A DNA stretch of 64,000 nucleotides, taken from NCBI GenBank assembly GCA_030533445.1, contig CM060076.1:10470001-10534000 (forward strand). The letters are read 5' to 3'. Shown here piece by piece: positions 56,501 to 64,000 of the stretch. A program made the translations under genes and the position numbers. The notes beneath the pieces are model-generated. The model did no database searches. It worked only from the letters and a program-made list of their open reading frames with translations, and was not told the DNA's origin. Positions within the stretch are counted from its first letter, which is position 1. Every line of letters begins with the position of its first letter. This stretch comes from Cyprinodon diabolis (Eukaryota; Chordata; Actinopteri; Cyprinodontiformes; Cyprinodontidae).

Positions 56501-58255
56501 AACATTAATTTAATTCACATAGTTTTTGTTAAAAGAATAGAAAACTAGTGTGTCAATTTTTTTCTCAATTTCTCCTCATTATTTATTTATCTATAATCAA
56601 TTTCTATCATGTACAATTTGGACCTGCAGTATGCAAGGAATGCCCCACAAACAAGAGTTGCAGTAGGTATTCATAGGAACCCAGTGAGGCTTCCAAGGCC
56701 AAGATAGCAACACAAAGCAACCATTGTTCCTTCTGTCGGTAATCCTAGCTGCTGCCTTCCACACTCCCCATGTCTTGGAACAGAGTGTTTTTTGTTCCAA
56801 TGTGAGAGGCTTCAGTATGAAGATCCCAATTATTTATAATTATCACATCAACACTAATTACTGACATGTCAAAAGACAAACCTAAAAAGTTACCTTCATT
56901 GTTGTGATGTGAGCAAATTGTGTTTCACAAGTAAAACAAATGGACTCTCAAAAACTCTTAGCACACATTCCCCTGTAATCTATTAGCATTAATATTTTAA
57001 TGACATGATTAAAGGCTTGAAAACTGCGAGGTTTACTTTCCCAAATCTTAATTCAAAGCAAAATTCAAAGCATATCAACCTCATTTTTTTTTTCTGAAAC
57101 AAAGAGGACAATAGAAAATTCATCCTGAAAAACTTTCCTCAAAATATAAGCTTTATTACACAACAAGTCCACGCAGAAAGGCTTTCAAAAGCTTGAACCC
57201 AGGAAAATGGAAAGCTCTCATTAGCCATGAATCCAGTTTAACTGGCATGTGTTCAAACTTGCGTCAGCAGTTTTTTCATCTTTAACCAGTTAAAGCAGCT
57301 CTGAGTTTTTCAATGAAAAGCTGGCAGCTTTTCGGTGGTTGGCAACTTGATCATGTGGAAAAGCATGAGATGGTCCTAAACTCTGTTTATGATAAAGGAA
57401 GTTAAACTTTTTCTCAATTTTTTTTATTCATTGAACTACAAGAATAGATTGCTAAAGTAAGGAATAATCTATGCTATACATTCCCAGCAAGCATAAGGTT
57501 GAATGTAGAACTAGTGTCATTAGTGTAACATTATGGTGTAGCTTTAATTAAAATTTAGCAAAACACACTGATCAAAGCAAACCATATAAAACAAATTCAG
57601 TCAAAAAGCGGCTAGCAGTCAAGAAATACAGACTGCACATCATTAATGAAATTCAAAGCTTTAACCCTAAGAAAGGATCAAATAAGTATTGCACAAATCA
57701 CAATTCAATAGGTATTTATTTTCATTACATTCCAAGTAATATATTTTCTAAGAACATGTGAAATTCTCATTTTACTTGTTGTATGTCACATATTTTTACT
57801 CCCTTCACCAAAAAGTAGATTAGCAAAATGTCTGAAAATTTTACCAATTTTTATTTCAGTCGTAGTAATTATAAAAAATCCGCTTAATGTCCCCCAGTTG
57901 ATTTTTGAGATTTTTATTATCTGAGATCAGTTTAATTCCATCCAAATTAAGTAATTGACTAATCAGCTTCTTTAACAAAGACTCTGGCCCGAAGATTATA
58001 ACTTCTGCCTTTTTTTGCATTCAGGTGCTGAAAAGTTAAGAGTCATCCAAATTTGTATGTCTTTAATACATGCCTGTAATCTATGTAATGAGTTTTACAG
58101 GATTTACAGACAGATATAGCTGAGTATCATCAGCATAAAAATGGAAATCAATCCCAATTTGGAGTAAATATATATATATATATATATGATATTTCACAGG
58201 TAAACAAACTATAGAAGTTCTGTAGTTTGATCATAGTTGATCATAATTTTCAGAA
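53541..58255. other. 4.7 kb AT-rich spacer
   Basis: The longest unannotated stretch. Contains a G-run at 54118-54127, a perfect 13-bp hairpin at 55458-55494, a (ta)n tract at about 58167-58188 and a short acagtgtgcaat word near 54035 shared with the 446-949 MITE end. Open frames reach 106 codons and none has a recognisable domain. Confidence 0.3.
55458..55494. repeat. Perfect 13-bp inverted repeat
   Basis: aaatttgttataa at 55458-55470 and ttataacaaattt at 55482-55494 flank an 11-base loop. No flanking duplication or family recognised. Confidence 0.7.
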
Positions 58256-58259
58256 GAAT

Positions 58260-58920
58260 ATTCAGTTCAATTCATTTTATTTATATAGCATCAATTCAGA
58301 ACACATCATCTCAAGGCACTTTACAGTTCACATATTATGATCAACTTTATCAAATGCAACACTGAGATCTAAGATCCTGAAAATCCATTATCTGAGGCCA
58401 TGAGAATATCATTACTGACTTTCACCAGTGCTGTTTCAGTGCTATGATAAGCTCTAAAGCCAGACCGAAACTCTTCAAAAAGTTAATTATGGTGTCAGTG
58501 GTCAAATACTTGTTTGGCAGCTACTTTGTAAGAATTTTAGATAAGAAAGAAGGATTAGATATAGGTCTATAATTGACCAAGTCATATGGGTCAAGAAATG
58601 GTTTCTTAAGTAAAGGTTTAATTACAGCTACCTTAAAAGCCTTTGGTACATATCCCTGTATCGGAGATAGATTAATCAAATCTAAAATGGAGGATGAGAT
58701 CATAGGGAATACTTCCTTAAATAACCTGGTTGGAACTGGATCTAACATACAAGTTGAAGGCTTAGATGTAGACAGTAGGTTCGCTAACTCTGAAAGTTCA
58801 ACTGGATCAAAGCAGTCTAAACCTGGTTCAGATTCTATGGCTACCTCAGATGCTGCCTCACCTTCCAGAGATAAACCAATCCTAGGTAGAGGAGTGCTAA
58901 TAATCTTATTTTAATAAGAT
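58260..58920 (-). mobile_element. L2-type LINE reverse-transcriptase fragment
   Basis: Minus-strand sequence from about 58750 down reads LDPVPTRLFKEV...LINLSPIQGYVPKAFKVAVIKPLLKKPFLDPYDLVNYRPIS (58521-58748). In another frame, a degenerate [31 protein letters not shown] follows at about 58380-58480. These are consecutive N-terminal to middle RT segments of an L2/CR1-type LINE. It then jumps to a short 3'-tail-like stretch (tttatttatatagcatc near 58275), so the catalytic core has been deleted. Confidence 0.72.
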
Positions 58921-58924
58921 CAAT

Positions 58925-60390
58925 CTTATCTATAAAGAATCTCATAAATTTATTACTGCTAAGAGCAGGTGGTATCTATGTTATTCATTGTAATTACACT
59001 TATGCTTTAAAAAATAATGTTCTATCGAAAAAGGTAAATGAATGCAAAGCATTTTTCTTTAGTACCTGTTTGATATTTGAACACTATGAAAAGTTAAACG
59101 CTTGCAGAACAGAGGCCTGATAGGATAAGGATGAAGATGGATCATTTAAGGGAGCTTTACAGAACTCAGATCATTCTTTTTCATGCTCAAATTTCAGTGA
59201 CCAATCCAGATCCAAAATGTATTTAAAATTATTCCTAACCCAAATACAGCATGATTTTAATATTAGTAATCCCAAGATTTCCTTCGTAAATGCATAAAAC
59301 AGAGAGATGCATAGAAAGCATATCTAAAGTAAATCTAAAGGCCACTGGTTACTGAAAAGATCAAATAATGGTCTTTATGTCCTAAAACATTCTTACTCAT
59401 TTTTCATTTTCAAAACTTGTGGATCTACAACCCAAATGGATTTCTAACTGCTACTCTTAGTTTAAGGGTTTATATAAGTCGGGATTGAAGGAGAAAATTA
59501 GCCATCCTAATGAAATTTGGTTATAAACATTCATAAAGAAACAAATAAATAACCAATATTTTGTTATTTTTACTTCCCACTCAGCCATTCAAACGCCCCT
59601 ATTTAATGATAATTACTAAGTTCCTCTCCATTTTTCTAACACACCACAACTGTAAACTACATTTACAAATTAATTTGTTATGATTAGAAACAGAACATTT
59701 TGCCTTAACAATTGAACATCCACTACTTTCCCTGTTTATTTGTGAAGTATTTCAGTAGTTTTGATTCCCACAGTAAGACGTGTTTATCTTCACACAGTCA
59801 TAAAAGACCGATGGACTGATAGTCCACATCAAAGGCAGAGCCATCAGTTTTTGCCCAGACTTTGAATGTGGTCTCTTGGCTGCAAAACAGTTGTATATAA
59901 CTCTTAATTAAGAAACCAAATATGTACAAACATTCAAGAGCTTCTGTCAGACTGTGAGTGATGAATTCCTTTGCCAGTCTTCTCCATGTGGCAGGAAACC
60001 AACTTTTCCTATTTGCGCAGTTTAACTCTAAAATCTACTACCAGGCACAAGCAACACATGTCTCAGCAGAGAATCAGGAGATAATGCTGTTATGATGACT
60101 GAGGCCTCCTCAAAGCATTTGGGTTTGATTGCATGCAAAGCTTGAGCATCAGAATAAAGGGCAAAAAAGGCATTGCTAAAGTTTTAGGTTTTCTATTTGT
60201 ATTAGATTTCTCAATAGCCGGAATGACCCAACCTTGCACATTTTGAAGCAAACATACACACATCCATTTCTCTCCAAAACTTCAGCTAAAAACTCCAGTC
60301 AGTATGTTTTGAAAGCATTTAAATCATATTTGGGCAACAGCTGAGTATGATACATGAGTTAATCCTCCTACATTCTGTTTTATTTTCCTA
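58925..60390. other. 1.5 kb spacer, nothing recognised
   Basis: AT-rich, no frame longer than 60 codons and no repeat termini seen. Confidence 0.3.
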
Positions 60391-60394
60391 TATT

Positions 60395-60472
60395 TTAATC
60401 ATGTAAAGCACTTTGCATTGTCTTTGTACTGCATTTTGCTATAAAAATTTGCCTTGCCTTGCCTTGCCTTAC
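60395..60472 (+). mobile_element. LINE 3' tail with (TTGCC)n
   Basis: catgtaaagcactttgcattgtctttgtactgcattttgctataaaaa followed by four TTGCC units resembles the 3' end of an L2-type fish LINE with its terminal short repeat. No coding part is attached. Confidence 0.5.
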
Positions 60473-60624
60473 ACTCCTCATTCACATTGCCACGTAAATA
60501 CTGTCAGTGAGCCCCATGGTAGCTGTGGCTATAATGTTGCTTCCCACCATCAGTGTTTCAATTGGTGTATGTAGTGTAAAGAGATTTAGAGTTCACTGGC
60601 ATGAAAATGCACCATACAAGCAGT

Positions 60625-60720
60625 TGTTGGATGTAACGAAGTCCAATGCTTCGTTACTGCACATAAGTACATTTTTTTTGTATCTGTACTTTACTTAAGT
60701 AGATTTAACCAACGTATAAG
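60625..60720. mobile_element. Fragment of the CAGNGGTGTCAA hAT-like family
   Basis: gtaacgaagtccaatgcttcgttactgcacataagtacattttttttgtatctgtactttacttaag repeats the terminal composition of the 1172-1924 MITE, without defined ends. Confidence 0.45.
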
Positions 60721-60724
60721 GTGG

Positions 60725-62415
60725 AGTCATACGCCTTATTCTTTCCATTGTCTGGTTAGCAAGGGATAGCCGAGGGGAAACTCAACAAAGGAGAAAGGGT
60801 TATGCTTGCCACTACACCTTCTTGTGGGATTGTTTGTTGAGATAAAACAGTTGTTCGGATTCTCGCATAGCTGGTGTAGAATTCGTAACGGGACAGGGAT
60901 GGTTTTTTCTACACAAATGTGTTTATTAAACCTGAAAATCAGACCAGTCGAAACCCTTTCTATCAATTTCATAATTTATTTTGAAAAAAGACAAAGAGCA
61001 TTTAAATGAATAAACCTGGATAATAGGAGAACTTAACCTTTTTGGCATTTAGTTCCGCTTCCATCCATCTGTCCGTCCGTCCGTCCATCCATTCATCATT
61101 GTTATGTATTTAAAGCCTGATTTTGATGGACTTATTAAGACTTATTAAAAGAAGAGGGGAGAGCTTCAAATTGGTAAAAACTGAGAATTATGGACTATTT
61201 ATTCCGAAATGTAGAATTTCTTCTGAAATAATGTGTTAAAACTCAGTTGATGTCACTAAAAAAAGCACCTGACAATCTCTATGTTCAATAATGTTTAGAT
61301 ACGATGAGTCATCTAAATCCCAATCTGAACTTTATTTATTATTATCATTTATTTATGAAAAACTATTGTATTGCTTTTCCTTTTTCTTTTTTTTTTTGTT
61401 GCATTTGATGAATCCTTCAGCTTCATCCATGAAAGGTGCAAACCAGTTTCAAGACAAAGAGGAAACCTACCTTTAAAGATAAATTATTAACAAAACTTAA
61501 TTTCTTCGTCTCAATACCATGTGTATTACTTAAAATTATCAAAATGAGAAATTCAAAGAATTGGAATTTCTAAGACTAGCAATGTTTGCATATAAACACA
61601 TTTCTTTAGCCTGTGTTGTTTGGCATTGAACTCATCTGTTTGCATTCTCTGGCCATCAGCTCCCTTGGCCCACTGCTCCACTCTGAAAGGTTCAGGCCAC
61701 CCACTGTACCCACCAAACAAACCCAACTCTGTCAGGGGGTGGTGGTACCGTGGCATTTTCCTTCCCTAGGCTCCAAGTAGGAAAGCAAGTGCCATTTATC
61801 TCAGCATGGGGAAGTGGACCGGTTTATATTAAAAGGAAAGACTTTGTTCTCACAGTAAGATACATTGCTTCTTTTTTTTTTTTACCACAGAAACATACAG
61901 CTTTTGATTATCAATTGTTTAAAGCAAAAATTATAGCCTTGAAAAAAATATTAATTTAATAAAATACTTTTTTTTATGAATATCATGTTTTATATTATGA
62001 TACCATTAAAAAAAATGTTTGCTCCCAAAATGAAAAAGACTCCCAGCTCAGGTAGTGTGACTCACAGCTTGTGTTCCACATCAGGATAGTGTGGATTACA
62101 GTAAGCTCCTGAGAGGAAGCTGACTAAGTGTCTGATCTGAAATGCCCAAAGAGAAGATGAACAAAAAACACATTTCCTTTAGCATAATGAAAAATAATCT
62201 AGCTTGAGATTTCTAGAAGATAAGGCAACTAAAGTAGAAATATTTTGTGTAGCTATTGATTAACACAAATCTAGTTCACACTTTGAGTTTAGAGGTAGTT
62301 TTATGATTTTTATGGATTGTATAAAAAAGGCACAGACCAATTAACTTTCAAATATCCACAAAAAACTCTACAGATTATGGAAAGGCTCAGAACTGAGGAC
62401 CTAGATCTTGAAGTA
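60725..62415. other. 1.7 kb spacer with TCCG/TCCA simple repeat
   Basis: A (tccg)n/(tcca)n tract at about 61062-61094 is the only defined feature. Open frames up to 78 codons have no motif. Confidence 0.35.
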
Positions 62416-62419
62416 GACA

Positions 62420-63072
62420 GATTAGTGTTATTCCCAAAAGCGTTTACAGGCTGGAATCTCTGTAGAGGGAAAACTCAGGTAAGAAAACGCAGGTCAGTGA
62501 CCACATAAATGAGGGGGATTAAGAGCATGTCAGTCACTAACCTGGTTTTGGAGTTCAGTCTGGGCCCAGAAGAAGGAGTAGAATCCAGCCATCTCACTGG
62601 CATTGCTGTTCCATGCAACAGCAACGATGCTCAGACAGTTCCAGGAGCCTGAGCCTGAAGGCTGCTGAACTGGCTGATGAGCAGACCCAAACAGGTAAAG
62701 GAAGGCAGGAGTTTCCAGAAGATGAAGGCCAAGCCGGTGTCGAAGAGGTCAACAGGAGTCCAGACCAGAAGATCAGAGATAAGGGGAAATCTAAGTCAAA
62801 GTCAGGAGACAGGTTCAGTCCACAAGCAAAGACCAGCAAGAGTGCAAAGACAGGTCAGGCAAACATATCCAAAATAGGATGCAGGCTCAAAGGTCCGAGG
62901 GCAGAACTGGTCAGGATCAGGCAATCAGAACAACAACAGGTACGCTAGATAACCCTCACCGACGGCTCCAATAATCTGGCACTGATTACTGGGAGGAGGT
63001 AGCTTAAATAGAGACAGGAGCAGGTGAATGGAATGAACCATTAAACCAGTCATCAGTACCAAGATCATGAGA
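62420..63072 (-). mobile_element. Degenerate LTR-like sequence, minus strand
   Basis: Plus-strand phrases ggaaaactcagg...aggtcagtgac, gagttcagtc, agcttaaatagagacaggagcaggtgaat and catcagtaccaagatcatga parallel the minus-strand LTR at 2221-2978 in the same order, so this is a diverged relative. The minus-strand start has decayed (tcatgaga where tatgaca is expected), and the other end and target duplication are not resolved. The 111-codon frame is incidental. Confidence 0.55.
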
Positions 63073-63127
63073 TTAAGCCTTTGTCAGACATTTTCACAGC
63101 ACCCCTTTTCTCTTTAGAGATAAAAAA

Positions 63128-63720
63128 GGCCCAATCCCAAACCGGTCCCTATCCACTCACCCTTCACTAGCAAGTGACACTTGCTAGTGAAGGGTGATAG
63201 TGGAAGGCACCTTGGTTGAAGGTGGGGGCTATAAACGAGAATGGGATGGCTTCTTCCCTTCAATGGAAAAGGAAAGCAGTTGTTGCTGTGGCAACACAGT
63301 GATGCCCCATGTGCATGGCTTTAGCTGTGTTGCGCAGGTTAACATTAAACATTTGCCTCTTTCTTAAAATAAATGCATATGGACAAATAAAACTATTTGA
63401 AATAGAACCTTCCATTTTATGGTTATGTTTTTTATAAAGTAACTTTTGATTTTCTGTCATTGTGACAAAAATGAAGCAAGCCAGCGGAATTTACATTTGG
63501 AGGAACATGTTTCCTTTGACACCAGGCGACTGTTACACCTGCTACCGATTCCAGTGAGTCTACAACTGATACAGACTCGCTATTTAAGGGCTGGACAGTC
63601 CATGGCCCTACCTACTATGGGGTTTCGGATGGTACTTAATGTGGCGTAACCTCTGCAGGAATGCACAAACGGAGGGTTAGTGCTCAGGCTTAATGTTTAG
63701 GGTCCGGTTCGGATTGGGCC
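63128..63720. mobile_element. MITE with GGCCCAATCC ends and a 41-base palindrome
   Basis: The left end GGCCCAATCCCAAACCGGTC and the right end, reverse-complemented GGCCCAATCCGAACCGGACC, form about 20-base inverted repeats around 593 bp. Bases 63157-63176 and 63178-63197 are a perfect 20-bp inverted repeat with a single-base centre just inside the left end. No coding capacity; the superfamily is not assigned. Confidence 0.65.
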
Positions 63721-64000
63721 AAAGACTAATTCTGACTACAATGATGTAATCTAGGATAATTTAGTATTTTACGACGTTTTTGTTTAGACATTGTCCATTC
63801 ATACTTCCTATTCCCTTTTTCCACGAGTTTTTAACCATAAGTGATTAAAAGTTTTTATACATTATCATATAAATATTTCCCAATCTATTATAATCTTGTA
63901 AGATTTAAGCATGTTAAGATAATTTTCATAATTTATCCAAACTCAGCATTACTACAGGAGGAAAATAAAATTAGACAAAAGATGTAAAGTTATTTGCTAT
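63721..64000. other. Spacer at window end
   Basis: AT-rich, no feature seen. Confidence 0.3.

Noticed and set aside
62613..62948. 111-codon frame near 62.8 kb
   Set aside because: Falls in a degenerate LTR-like block related to 2221-2978; composition explains it.

Overview
This window reads as repeat-dense, non-coding DNA from a teleost fish. The basis is its mix of elements: a nearly intact Ty3/gypsy retrotransposon, young Tc1-like transposons, a Penelope-like element with a GIY-YIG domain, L2/CR1- and Rex1-type LINE debris, and many hAT-like MITEs, all in AT-rich spacer. I recognise no host protein-coding exon, tRNA gene or rRNA gene. Essentially every open frame that makes sense belongs to a mobile element.

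Layout. 1-3.5 kb: two MITEs and a minus-strand solo LTR. 3.53-12.07 kb: a Ty3/gypsy element with two 837-bp LTRs that look identical by eye and a 4-bp target duplication. Its gag is intact and followed by a canonical -1 frameshift signal; its pol is broken by one extra T just after the reverse-transcriptase YLDD box. A Tc1-like element lies between the end of pol and the polypurine tract. 12.3-15.5 kb: a hAT-like MITE and spacer. 15.53-17.14 kb: a second copy of the same Tc1-like family with perfect 202-bp terminal inverted repeats and an uninterrupted DD34E transposase. 17.9-19.4 kb: a minus-strand L2/CR1-type LINE interrupted by a MITE. 23.44-27.14 kb: a composite Penelope-like element (inverted 5'-truncated unit plus a longer forward unit) bounded by a 13-bp target duplication.

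27-64 kb is older ground. It holds solo LTRs at 30.4, 37.8, 45.6 and 52.9 kb, each with an exact target duplication, and LTR-like stretches at 34.5, 41.8 and 62.4 kb. It also holds LINE fragments at 29.1, 44.3, 48.8 and 58.3 kb, Tc1 relics at 39.6 and 42.6 kb, two isolated Penelope terminal repeats (one a palindromic pair), MITEs at 33.3, 50.8 and 63.1 kb, and simple repeats. The spaces between hold nothing I can name.

How the parts work together. The gypsy element would make Gag, and Gag-Pol by -1 slippage, but its polyprotein is now interrupted. The Tc1 copy at 15.5 kb has everything a self-mobilising transposon needs (transposase plus perfect inverted repeats) and could supply transposase to the broken copy inside the gypsy element. 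Nesting gives a relative order: the gypsy inserted first, then Tc1, and both events look recent. All identities were judged by eye, without alignment software or database search.
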